From Flavobacteriales bacterium (GTDB taxonomy: Bacteria > Bacteroidota > Bacteroidia > Flavobacteriales_D > Crocinitomicaceae), in the NCBI GenBank assembly GCA_947491305.1, contig CANLIL010000011.1, positions 1 to 62,266 on the forward strand: a stretch of DNA of 62,266 nucleotides, read 5' to 3'. How positions within the stretch are numbered: position 1 is the stretch's first letter; each line of letters starts with the position of its first letter. Both the position numbers and the translations under genes were made by a program. Below are positions 35,781 to 44,210 of the stretch, one piece after another. The notes below the pieces were generated by a model. The model saw only the letters and a list, made by a program, of their open reading frames with translations. It was not told the origin of the DNA and ran no database searches.

Positions 35781-38552
35781 ATGAAAATATACCAATGGTC
35801 CATTCTTCTCGTTTCTTTTAGTTTTGTTTCATTATCATTTGCTCAAAAGAAAGAAATTAACGCAACAGTTTATGCGCAATGGAAAAAAAATGAAAATCAA
35901 CAAATCAGTCCAAATGGTAGATATATTTCCTATGAAATCAATCCACTTTTTGGCGATGGGTTTGTTTATTTATACGATACTGAATCAGCAGTTTTAGATT
36001 CTTTTCCGAGAGGAAAACAAGCAGGGTTCTCTTTCCAAAGTGATTATTTTGTCTATAAAATTGTTCCTGGTTATGATACCTTAAGAACCTGCGAATTAAA
36101 AAAAATTGACAAGAAAAAATGGCCAAAAGACTCACTTGGAATTATTGTTTTAAGTACTAAAAATCAACGAAAACTATCAGATATTAAGTCATTTGAATTG
36201 GGTAAAGAACATAATTTTCTTTCCTATTTTAAAAACAGTGACGAGCTTTCCAAAGCAATACCTGTAAAAAAGAAATGGTGGAAGAAATCAAAAAAACCAG
36301 TAAAGGCAATTCAGTCAGACGGAACGGCATTGACCATTCTTGAACCAATTTCGAATTTTTCTAAAGCTTGGTTACATGTTACCAATTGTGAACTTTCAAA
36401 AAATGGAACGTATGCAACGGTAACAATGCATCAAAAAACTAAAAAAGATAGTTATCAGTTGGATTTGTTTGAGATTGCACTTCAAAAAACACATGAAATT
36501 ACACAGCAACAAACAGCGATTCCTTCGGTTGTTTTTAGTGATAATCAAAAACATTTAGCCTATTTATCAAGTCAAGATACTTCCGCACTAAAAAAGTATG
36601 ATTTAACCTTAATTACACTTGATTCATTGACTGCAAAAGCAGCAAATGCTTCAAAAAAAATCGTGCTATCGGATTCCTTAAAAACAATTTCGATGCACCA
36701 AAATCCTGTCTTTACATTAAATGGAAATCTTCTTTATTTTGGCATCAATGACAAACAACCAATCCCCGAAAAAGATACCTTATTAGAATCTGAGAAAGCC
36801 CATTTAGATATTTGGCATTACAAAGATTTACGCATTCAACCACAGCAATTGGTACAATTAAAACAAGATGAAAAACGTTCAGAATTAATGGTGTATTACC
36901 TTCATAAAGATCTCATTGTGCCACTTTCAAATGACACATTAAATGTTGCAATTGTAAAAGACCTTCATGCAGATTATTTGTTAGGATCTGTTTCGTATCC
37001 ATATGAAATTGAATACCAATGGGAAAGTGCGCACCGAAAAGACCATTATATGGTTTCATTGAAGGATGGCTCAACGAAATTGCTTGCAAAAGGCGTCGCT
37101 TTCGATGGAAAGTTGTCGCCTAAAGGGAAGCATTACACGTATTTTGACTCCAAATCAAAAAAGTACATTCACCTCGATCCATTGACAATGAACGAAATGT
37201 GTTTGACCTGCGCTCAACCTTCCATTAATTGGCAATCTGATATCAATGGGATGCCGATGGATGCGGACCCGTTTGGAATCATTGGTTATTCAAGAAATGA
37301 AGATTCCGTCTACATTCAAAGTGAAAAAGATGTGTGGATATATTCTTTTTTATCGCAAAAATTAGTGTGTCTTACAGAAGAACTTGGCGTTCGAAATCAA
37401 CAAGAAATAGCGCTGCGTTTATGGGAAAACGATAGTGTGTTTATCGATCGTTCCAATGTATATTTTTATGGATTTGATCAATTGACGAAAGGTTTTCATT
37501 TGTATGATTTTGATGACAAACAAGGGTTAAAAAAGCTGCATTCTGCCAACAGTTCATTTGTTCAGTTACTTCGTTCGCCAAATAAAAAGACGCTATTGTT
37601 GCGTCAATCAACACTTGAAGCGTATCCTGAAGTGATGTTTACAACAAACAATTTTTTGTCCCTTCAAACAATTTCCAAAACAAATCCACAACAAGCAGAA
37701 TACAATTGGGCAACAGTGGAATTAGTAAAATGGAAATCGTATGATGGAATTCCTTTGGAAGGCTTGTTTTATAAACCAGAAAATTATGATGCAACAAAAA
37801 AATACCCTTTAATTTTGTATTACTATGAATTAAATTCAGATAATTTATTCAGTCATTCTGCGCCAAAGCCAACTGCATCTATTATTCATCCAACAGAATA
37901 TGCTTCAGCTGGTTATTTGGTTTTCATTCCAGACATTCGTTATACGGCAAAAGGTCCTGCAAAATCAGCCTACAATTCCATAATGAGTGGCGTTGACTAT
38001 TTGTTAAAAACTGTTCCTTCAATTGATTCAACGCGCATGGGATTGCAAGGTCAAAGTTGGGGCGGATACCAAACGGCTCAATTAATAACCATGACAAATC
38101 GTTTTAAAGCTGCGATGGCTGGTGCGCCAGTTTCAAATATGACTTCAGCTTACGGAGGAATTCGATGGGGAGCTGGAATAAATCGCCAATTTCAGTACGA
38201 ACGCACGCAAAGTAGAATTGGAAAAACTTTATGGGAAGCGCAAGAAAAATACATTGAAAACTCGCCTCTATTTCACGTTCCAAAAATTCAAACTCCTTTA
38301 TTAATTATGGCAAATGACAAAGATGGTGCGGTTCCATGGTACCAAGGAATTGAAATGTATACTGCAATGCGCCGTTTAAATAAGCCTTGTTGGATGTTGA
38401 ATTACAATGGCGACGACCATAATTTAACCAAAATGGCAAATAAAATAGATTTAAGCATCAGAATGCGTCAATTTTTTGATCATTATTTATTGGGAAAACC
38501 AGCTCCGAAATGGTTGCTTGAAGGAGTCCCTGCTTTGGAGAAGATTAAATAG
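35781..38552 (+). CDS. Secreted prolyl-oligopeptidase-family (S9) serine peptidase
   Basis: 923 residues. Signal peptide ending LSFAQ (about 22). N-terminal propeller region (about 40-640) and C-terminal alpha/beta-hydrolase domain. Catalytic triad: S759 in GQSWGGYQT, D848 in KDGAVPW, H880 in GDDHNLT. Likely a periplasmic or surface dipeptidyl- or oligopeptidase. It is longer than DPP4-type enzymes because of an insertion around residues 165-180 rich in lysine and tryptophan. Last gene of the operon beginning at 33685. Confidence 0.9.
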   Translation: MKIYQWSILLVSFSFVSLSFAQKKEINATVYAQWKKNENQQISPNGRYISYEINPLFGDGFVYLYDTESAVLDSFPRGKQAGFSFQSDYFVYKIVPGYDTLRTCELKKIDKKKWPKDSLGIIVLSTKNQRKLSDIKSFELGKEHNFLSYFKNSDELSKAIPVKKKWWKKSKKPVKAIQSDGTALTILEPISNFSKAWLHVTNCELSKNGTYATVTMHQKTKKDSYQLDLFEIALQKTHEITQQQTAIPSVVFSDNQKHLAYLSSQDTSALKKYDLTLITLDSLTAKAANASKKIVLSDSLKTISMHQNPVFTLNGNLLYFGINDKQPIPEKDTLLESEKAHLDIWHYKDLRIQPQQLVQLKQDEKRSELMVYYLHKDLIVPLSNDTLNVAIVKDLHADYLLGSVSYPYEIEYQWESAHRKDHYMVSLKDGSTKLLAKGVAFDGKLSPKGKHYTYFDSKSKKYIHLDPLTMNEMCLTCAQPSINWQSDINGMPMDADPFGIIGYSRNEDSVYIQSEKDVWIYSFLSQKLVCLTEELGVRNQQEIALRLWENDSVFIDRSNVYFYGFDQLTKGFHLYDFDDKQGLKKLHSANSSFVQLLRSPNKKTLLLRQSTLEAYPEVMFTTNNFLSLQTISKTNPQQAEYNWATVELVKWKSYDGIPLEGLFYKPENYDATKKYPLILYYYELNSDNLFSHSAPKPTASIIHPTEYASAGYLVFIPDIRYTAKGPAKSAYNSIMSGVDYLLKTVPSIDSTRMGLQGQSWGGYQTAQLITMTNRFKAAMAGAPVSNMTSAYGGIRWGAGINRQFQYERTQSRIGKTLWEAQEKYIENSPLFHVPKIQTPLLIMANDKDGAVPWYQGIEMYTAMRRLNKPCWMLNYNGDDHNLTKMANKIDLSIRMRQFFDHYLLGKPAPKWLLEGVPALEKIK

Positions 38553-38612
38553 GGAATTAGTTTGTTAGTTGATTAGTCATTAGAATTTCAATAGAACAAC
38601 GATCTTTTAAAA

Positions 38613-38700
38613 GTTTTGAGTTGAAGGTTTTGAGTTGAGATTTATACATTACAACGATTCATTCTTAAATTCCTTCATTCCTTCATTGTTTAATTCCTTC
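38613..38700. repeat. Short direct repeats between convergent genes
   Basis: GTTTTGAGTTGA occurs at 38613-38624 and 38627-38638; ATTCCTTC occurs at 38669-38676, 38677-38684 and 38693-38700. The 199-base spacer 38553-38751 holds only this simple-sequence material; no clear terminator is visible for either flanking gene. Confidence 0.6.
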
Positions 38701-38751
38701 ATTAGTTAGTCATAAAGTCTTTAAATCCTTCAATCTTAAAATCAAAAAAAA

Positions 38752-38997
38752 CTACTGATTGCATGCACAACTTTCACAGGCTTCTTTGGAAGTAAAACCA
38801 ACAGGAGAACAGCCGCTGTAACCAATTAATCCACACGTATTTGTTCCTTGATTGTAAAACCAAGATTCAAAATAAGCGGCACACGTTGTACCTGTTTCAG
38901 GGGTTTCTAAACATTTAGCTTGTTGACTATTCGTGCAGTCTTTTGTACAGCTATAACAACAAAAAACTAAAGCAATACTAGCAATTAAACGTTTCAT
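38752..38997 (-). CDS. Small lipoprotein with a Kunitz/BPTI-like domain
   Basis: 81 residues. Signal peptide with lipobox-like CYSC (C17). Mature domain cysteines C29, C39, C55, C63, C74 and C77/C79 follow the Kunitz order; spacing 10, 16, 8, 11, 3-5 against BPTI 9, 16, 8, 13, 4. The aromatic core SWFYN (45-49) matches RYFYN of BPTI, and GYSGC (59-63) with F68 then C74 matches VYGGC...F...C. By alignment the reactive-site P1 residue is A40 and P1' is A41. The start ATG overlaps the TGA of the TonB-dependent receptor gene (ATGA). Kunitz domains are rare in bacteria. Whether it inhibits proteases is unknown. Confidence 0.75.
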   Translation of the reverse strand: MKRLIASIALVFCCYSCTKDCTNSQQAKCLETPETGTTCAAYFESWFYNQGTNTCGLIGYSGCSPVGFTSKEACESCACNQ

Positions 38998-41414
38998 TTT
39001 TGGCGTAATTTAAAGTCAATTTTATAATAGAAAATGGGTAAAAATCCAAGTTGTTGTTTGATCGCAAACGGATCAGCAGAAGGATCTTTTAAATTGGGCG
39101 CATACGCTAAGCTCAGGAAGTTTTGCGTATTTAAAAGATTTACTAAATCCAACCCGATTTCATGCGTAGATTTTATCGAATTGTATTTCCAACTAATTTT
39201 TAAGTCTGCTCTAAAATAGTCTTTAAACTGACGATCGTTGAACAACGAATCTCTAAAAATTACTTCGTTGTACAGTTTTGATTTTTCAACATCTGCATAT
39301 CCGTAGCGTCTGCCTCCTGCAACCGTAATTTTTATTCCTAATGAGATGATTTGTTTATCACTTATTTTAAACTCTTTACCAGCCAATAAATTAGCCACAT
39401 AATTTCCGTTGTAAGAGGTGTTGCGAGTTATCCCATCACTTCCTTTGTAAGTAGATTGATAATATGTTCCAGAAAACAAGAAAAAGAATGATTTATCAAA
39501 GTATTTTTGAACCGTTAATTCAATCCCATAATTTGTTCCTGTTCCAGTATTTTGAAGTGAGTCAGGGAAAAAACGTTGGAATCCACCGCCCATATTTATC
39601 AATGAAAATGAGGATGGTGTAACCGTTACAGGAATGTTGTATAGGTATTGGTAATACAGTTCGCTTCGTACATTAAATCCTTTGTTAAATGACTTCTCAT
39701 ATCCAATTCCAGTATGTAAACTCCGGGTAAAATCCATGTTTTTGTTGTGGTAGATTTTTGCTCCGTTTTGATCAAGTTTGTGATAGGTATACGTGTACAA
39801 AGGTTGCATTCCACTGTGCATTCCAGCTCCAGCAAAAATCGATTGATTTTTATTCATTTTATACTTCCATCCTAAACGAGGCTCAACGATACTTTTACTG
39901 TTGCTCAACGTGAAGAATTGCGCATGCAGTCCTGCTGTAAAATCCATTTTTTCTGAAATTCTAACCTTCCATTGTGCAAATGGTTGAACCAACATCGCTG
40001 TACCTTTATAATCCCAACGAACCACAAAATTATTATCTGATACCAATTGTTTTGCTGAATCGATTTGATTCATGAAGTAAAAATCTGCGTTCATTCCAAC
40101 TTTCAATAAATGACGTTTATTGAATTTATGATTCGCACTGAAGTAAGCACTTGCTTTTGTAGTAGCAAAACTATAACCCATTAATGGTTTGATGGAATCA
40201 ATTCGAATGGTATTGTCAGGTTCAATTGCACGCCATAAATAATTATGATTAGAATGTTGTTCATCGTAAGCTAATGAAACCGTTGTTGTAATAAATGTTT
40301 TTTCAGAAATTGATTTTTTAAAGTTCAGCCCTGTAACACCCATTGATGTTCCAAAATACTGGTCTCTGTCTCCTTCACCGTAAAATTCTTCGGAGTACTT
40401 TTTTTGATCAGAAATTAATATTTCAATTTCACTTTTTCCACCAATTCCATAAAATGAAAGCGCGCCACCTTTTTTCAATAACCAATTAAATTTAAACGCA
40501 AGATCGCCATAAACTGGAACAGCATCTGTTCCTAATTTAATTCCAATTTGCTTAAACATACTCAAGGTAGAATAGCGTCCCATCACCAAATAACTCGAGC
40601 GTTTTGATTTACTTAATGGTCCTTCTGCTAAGAATTCAGTTCCTAAAACACCAAATTGCCCAGTAAATTCATGTTGATTTGTGTTACCGTTGCGCAATTT
40701 TAAATCAAAAACACCGGATGTACTGTTTCCATATTCAGCTGGAAATGCACTCATAAAGAAATCTGAATTACCAAGTATTTTGTTGTTTAAGACAGAAACA
40801 GGGCCGCCCGTACTCCCAGAAATTGCAAAGTGTGAAGGATTCGGAATATCTACGCCTTCGATTTTCCAAACGACACCAAGCGGAGAATTCCCACGGATAA
40901 TAATGTCATTTCTAGAATCATCCGCACCTTGAACACCTGCAAAATTAGAAGCCATACGCGCTGGATCCATTCGCGAACCAGGATAGCGGTTCGTTTCTTC
41001 CACGCTAAATTGTTGCGCTGAAATCACCGCTAATTCATTGATAACTTGTCCTCTTTTTCTTGCTACAACTTTGATTTCTTTCACTTCTGTGTAGCGTTCT
41101 GTCATTGGAACATTGGCAATGGTTTCTCGACCAGAATTCACCTCTATCGTAATGATTTTTACTTCGTATGCATTCATTGAAACTTCAAGTTGGTATTTTC
41201 CTACCGGAATATTTTCCAACACAAAAAGTCCATTATTATCGGTGATTGTACGAAGAATTTTTGTTGTATCTTCCAAATAAACCGTGATTTTTGCCCCAAT
41301 TAATTGAAAATTGGTTTCGTTGTCATAGATTTTTCCTCTTACATTTTGCATCGGTTGCGCCCAAGCTGAAAAAACAATAAATAAAATGATAATGGGTAAA
41401 AAAATACGTTTCAT
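38994..41414 (-). CDS. TonB-dependent outer-membrane receptor
   Basis: 806 residues. Signal peptide ending FSAWAQ (about 19), carboxypeptidase-regulatory-like N-domain (about 24-105: GKIYDNETNFQLIGAKITVY ... VPVGKYQLEVSM type), plug domain (about 135-235, with DIIIRGNSPLGVVWKIEGV), then a 22-strand barrel to FFYYKIDFKLRQK. Imports or binds an unknown ligand using TonB energy. There is no SusD partner; instead the Kunitz-like lipoprotein is translationally coupled to it. ATG 41414, -7 box at 41460-41467. Confidence 0.93.
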   Translation of the reverse strand: MKRIFLPIIILFIVFSAWAQPMQNVRGKIYDNETNFQLIGAKITVYLEDTTKILRTITDNNGLFVLENIPVGKYQLEVSMNAYEVKIITIEVNSGRETIANVPMTERYTEVKEIKVVARKRGQVINELAVISAQQFSVEETNRYPGSRMDPARMASNFAGVQGADDSRNDIIIRGNSPLGVVWKIEGVDIPNPSHFAISGSTGGPVSVLNNKILGNSDFFMSAFPAEYGNSTSGVFDLKLRNGNTNQHEFTGQFGVLGTEFLAEGPLSKSKRSSYLVMGRYSTLSMFKQIGIKLGTDAVPVYGDLAFKFNWLLKKGGALSFYGIGGKSEIEILISDQKKYSEEFYGEGDRDQYFGTSMGVTGLNFKKSISEKTFITTTVSLAYDEQHSNHNYLWRAIEPDNTIRIDSIKPLMGYSFATTKASAYFSANHKFNKRHLLKVGMNADFYFMNQIDSAKQLVSDNNFVVRWDYKGTAMLVQPFAQWKVRISEKMDFTAGLHAQFFTLSNSKSIVEPRLGWKYKMNKNQSIFAGAGMHSGMQPLYTYTYHKLDQNGAKIYHNKNMDFTRSLHTGIGYEKSFNKGFNVRSELYYQYLYNIPVTVTPSSFSLINMGGGFQRFFPDSLQNTGTGTNYGIELTVQKYFDKSFFFLFSGTYYQSTYKGSDGITRNTSYNGNYVANLLAGKEFKISDKQIISLGIKITVAGGRRYGYADVEKSKLYNEVIFRDSLFNDRQFKDYFRADLKISWKYNSIKSTHEIGLDLVNLLNTQNFLSLAYAPNLKDPSADPFAIKQQLGFLPIFYYKIDFKLRQK

Positions 41415-41459
41415 AGTGCTGTAGCTATTTGTTTTATCTAAGTGTAGTTGACAAGATTA

Positions 41460-41467
41460 CAAAATTA
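41460..41467 (-). promoter_or_regulatory. -7 promoter box of the receptor/Kunitz operon
   Basis: Perfect TAATTTTG on the minus strand, 45 bases ahead of ATG 41414; -33 element not clear. Confidence 0.45.
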
Positions 41468-41556
41468 ATAGCAAAAAAAAAAATTTGAATGGCTATTGTA
41501 TTAGTAGATTGTTAATTAACCATTATTTTGTTTTTAAAAAAAGACAAACCAAAAAC

Positions 41557-41586
41557 TTGTTTTATTAAAAAATGCTATTAATTTTG
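41557..41586 (+). promoter_or_regulatory. Promoter of the 41622 gene
   Basis: TTG (41557-41559), 19 bases, TAATTTTG (41579-41586); leader of about 30 bases. Divergent from the receptor operon. Confidence 0.6.
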
Positions 41587-41621
41587 TTTAGTTATAATGA
41601 AACCCAAATGTTAAACCTATC

Positions 41622-42422
41622 ATGAAGGCGAATATTATTAGTATAATTTTCTTATTATTTTTTAGCACTTCCTTTGGATCGATGTTGTCTGTTGAGGGCA
41701 TTTATCAGGGTAAAAATGTCTATGTTCAAAATCCTGTGTCGAGCGATGGGTTTGGATATTGTGCTTCTAAAGTGATGGTGAATGGGGACATTGTTCCAAG
41801 TAATACTGGAAATGGAGATTTTGAAATTGATTTATCTGATTTAAATATTTCAATTGGTGAGCCTTTATTCATTGTCATTGAACATGAAGATGGTTGCAAA
41901 CCTATCATTATCAATCCCGAAGTATTATTGCCAAGAAGTACGTATGTGATCTCAAAAATGACGGTAGAGAAAAGCGGTTTATTAGAATGGGAAACTTCTA
42001 AAGAACAAGGTAAATTGCCATTTTTAATTGAACAATTTCGTTGGAATAAATGGGTTACAGTTGGTGAAGTGCAAGGTGTTGGCACAAGCGGCAAGCATTT
42101 ATACGCGTTCAAAGTAGCACCACATAGTGGTCAAAACACAGTTCGTATCGTTCAAGTAGATCACACAGGCTTAAAACGTCCTTCAAAAGAAGTTAAGTTC
42201 ACGTCTCTTATTCCAAAAGTGAGTAAAAACCCAACAAAAGTGAAAGATGTAATTCATTTTACGGCTAATAATAAACCAATTGAAACGCGATTTGAAATCT
42301 TTGATGCGTATGGAAATATCGTTAAAAAAGGCGTTGGCGCTTCTGTAAATTGTAAAAATTTAGTAAGAGGTGCTTATTACATCAATTTCGACAACACAAA
42401 CGAAAAGTTTATTAAAAACTAA
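41622..42422 (+). CDS. Secreted protein with a T9SS type A-like C-terminal domain
   Basis: 266 residues. Signal peptide ending STSFG (about 20). The last ~75 residues (IPKVSKNPTKVKDVIHF ... RFEIFDAYGNIVKKG ... LVRGAYYINFDN ... KFIKN) have the layout of type IX secretion sorting domains, so the protein is probably exported to the cell surface. The N-terminal half has two conserved-looking beta domains with no name known to me. Divergent from the receptor operon. Confidence 0.75.
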   Translation: MKANIISIIFLLFFSTSFGSMLSVEGIYQGKNVYVQNPVSSDGFGYCASKVMVNGDIVPSNTGNGDFEIDLSDLNISIGEPLFIVIEHEDGCKPIIINPEVLLPRSTYVISKMTVEKSGLLEWETSKEQGKLPFLIEQFRWNKWVTVGEVQGVGTSGKHLYAFKVAPHSGQNTVRIVQVDHTGLKRPSKEVKFTSLIPKVSKNPTKVKDVIHFTANNKPIETRFEIFDAYGNIVKKGVGASVNCKNLVRGAYYINFDNTNEKFIKN

Positions 42423-42457
42423 TGTATATTTGATGTGAATATCAATTATAGATTAGA

Positions 42458-42859
42458 ATGCTGAATAAAATCGAACATTTGGGAATTGCCGTTAAAAGTA
42501 TTGACGCATCGTTAAAAACATTTGAAACCTTATTAGGCACCGAATGTTATAAAATTGAAAGTGTTGCTTCAGAAGGTGTAAAAACTGCCTTTATTCAAAT
42601 TGGAGAATCCAAAATCGAATTGTTAGAAGCGACTGATAGCAACTCGCCAATCGCCAAATATTTGGAAAAAAGGGGACAAGGAATTCATCATATTGCATTT
42701 GATGTAACGGATATTTATGAAGAAATCGAACGTTTGAAAAAAGCTGATTTCGAATTAATTCATGTAAGTCCTAAAGATGGTGCTGACAATAAATTAATCG
42801 CATTCTTACACCCAAAATCAACGGAGGGAATCTTGGTTGAATTGTGTCAAGAAAAATAA
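42458..42859 (+). CDS. mce: Methylmalonyl-CoA epimerase
   Basis: 133 residues, two-module VOC fold. Metal ligands by family: H7 (IEHLGIAV), H78 (GIHHIAF), E128 (LVELC); E54 in KIELLE aligns with a catalytic glutamate. Interconverts (S)- and (R)-methylmalonyl-CoA, joining propionyl-CoA carboxylase (beta subunit at 13.7 kb) to methylmalonyl-CoA mutase. Its 3' end overlaps the convergent HAD gene by 13 bases. Confidence 0.93.
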   Translation: MLNKIEHLGIAVKSIDASLKTFETLLGTECYKIESVASEGVKTAFIQIGESKIELLEATDSNSPIAKYLEKRGQGIHHIAFDVTDIYEEIERLKKADFELIHVSPKDGADNKLIAFLHPKSTEGILVELCQEK

Positions 42860-43458
42860 GTAATTAATTCTTTTTCTGGTTTGAGATGCAGCGTTTGTAG
42901 ACCACATTTTTTTGCGCCTTCAATGTGTTGAATGCTATCATCAATAAATAGCGTTGTACTTAGATTCAAGTTATTTTCACGACAAACAAATTCAAAAATT
43001 TCAGAGTTTGGTTTTCTCAACCCAAGATCATGAGAAAAATACACCTTTGTAAAATATGCTTCCAATGGTTTTGCTGTCAATTTAGCAAGGCGTTGTCGCA
43101 CAACAGGCACATGTAATTCGTTGGTATTCGATAGCAAAAATAAGGGGTATTTTGGGGCTAATTTTTCTAATAAAGTTAATTTTTCGATTTGAAAATCTAA
43201 GAGCATTGCATTCCAAGCATGCACGACTTTGTTTGGTGAAATAGGTTCTGAAAAATAGTTTAAGATGGAATTGATAAAATGTTGTCCACTTATTTGACCC
43301 GTTTCAAAACGATCAAATAAATCTTGTTGACTTGCTTGACTGTACAACTCATTAAAATTGCTGATCCCTAAATGTTCAAATGCCTGGCGCGTTTTTGTGT
43401 AATCAATGTCAATTAAAACACCACCGAGGTCAAAAATTATTGCGTCTATATTTTCCAT
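42847..43458 (-). CDS. HAD-superfamily hydrolase (subfamily IA, YihX-like)
   Basis: 203 residues. Motif I IIFDLGGVLI (nucleophile D10; the second Asp of DxD is Gly, as in YihX), motif II LLSNTNELH, motif III LGLRKPNSEIF and motif IV FIDDS. Likely a phosphatase of small sugar or nucleotide phosphates. The ATG (43458) lies only 2 bases from the stem of the yceI terminator, so expression may depend on read-through. Confidence 0.88.
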   Translation of the reverse strand: MENIDAIIFDLGGVLIDIDYTKTRQAFEHLGISNFNELYSQASQQDLFDRFETGQISGQHFINSILNYFSEPISPNKVVHAWNAMLLDFQIEKLTLLEKLAPKYPLFLLSNTNELHVPVVRQRLAKLTAKPLEAYFTKVYFSHDLGLRKPNSEIFEFVCRENNLNLSTTLFIDDSIQHIEGAKKCGLQTLHLKPEKELITYFS

Positions 43459-43459
43459 A

Positions 43460-43490
43460 AAAAAAGGATGAGCTAAAAACCCATCCTTTG
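43460..43490 (-). terminator. Terminator of yceI, abutting the HAD start codon
   Basis: AAAGGATG (43463-43470) and CATCCTTT (43482-43489), then a T-run on the minus strand which runs directly into the HAD-gene ATG (43458-43456). Could be a leaky terminator or attenuator. Confidence 0.75.
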
Positions 43491-43519
43491 TAAAATTAGT
43501 GCTTCTTTTGGAAGAATGC

Positions 43520-44116
43520 TTATTTTTTTGCTTTTAAAACTAAGTTCAAATCAAAATCAATAACTGGAGAAATTCCTTGACCACTTTCTGGATCAACTTG
43601 TAAACCTGGGATTTTTAAAGCTGTTAAATCCATATTGAATTTACCTATTAACGTCATTTTTCCTTTTGAATCAGTTGCCATAGCAACAGGTAATTTTTGT
43701 TGAATCGTTTGCCCCAATAAATTGATGGTAGTTGCTAATTTTCCATCGTTGTAACCAGTTACAAGAACAGTAATTTTAGGAAATAACGCAGTCGAGAAAA
43801 ACTCAGGTTGTGTTAAATGTCCTGCTAATGCTTTTTGTTTGTCAGCTGGTAAACCTTTATCTGTTACAACAATTGTTGACATATCGATATCAAATGATCC
43901 ACTAACTAAATTTGCACCATTCATTTCAATGTTTCCATTTGAAAAACTCAATTGTCCAACATGGAAATATTCTGCACTTTTTCCACCTTTCCAAGATAAA
44001 CTTGAAGATTTAGTGTCTAATACATATGCTGTATTTCCTTCTTTTTTGTCCGCTGTTTTCCAAGCAGAAAATAATGCTACTGATGCTACAATAGCTGCTA
44101 AAAATAATTTTTTCAT
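43520..44116 (-). CDS. YceI family secreted protein
   Basis: 198 residues from ATG 44116. N-terminal export signal; the usual lipobox would be FSAC, but here reads FSAWK, with tryptophan at the cysteine position. The YceI lipocalin-like fold (about 32-196) is clear: YVLDTKSSSLSWKGGK, SGSFDIDMSTI, GNMD-type repeat LIGKFNMDLTALKI. YceI proteins bind isoprenoid-type lipids; the role here is unknown. Closed by the terminator at 43460-43490. Confidence 0.88.
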   Translation of the reverse strand: MKKLFLAAIVASVALFSAWKTADKKEGNTAYVLDTKSSSLSWKGGKSAEYFHVGQLSFSNGNIEMNGANLVSGSFDIDMSTIVVTDKGLPADKQKALAGHLTQPEFFSTALFPKITVLVTGYNDGKLATTINLLGQTIQQKLPVAMATDSKGKMTLIGKFNMDLTALKIPGLQVDPESGQGISPVIDFDLNLVLKAKK

Positions 44117-44130
44117 CGTCTTTTTTTTGA

Positions 44131-44138
44131 CAAATATA
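44131..44138 (-). promoter_or_regulatory. -7 promoter box of yceI
   Basis: Perfect TATATTTG on the minus strand, 14 bases ahead of ATG 44116. Confidence 0.45.
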
Positions 44139-44164
44139 AAAATAATATACCATGGTAAATAACT

Positions 44165-44199
44165 TTTGTATTTTTTATTTAAAAAAATCATTAATTTCG
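44165..44199 (+). promoter_or_regulatory. Promoter of the cyclase-family gene
   Basis: TTTG (44165-44168), 23 bases, TAATTTCG (44192-44199, one mismatch), 11 bases before ATG 44211. Confidence 0.4.
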
Positions 44200-44210
44200 A
44201 CTAAAAAAGG

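Noticed and set aside
38553-38751. Possible CRISPR-like array from the repeated ATTCCTTC units
   Set aside because: Units are 8 bases, irregularly spaced and too short; no cas genes nearby.
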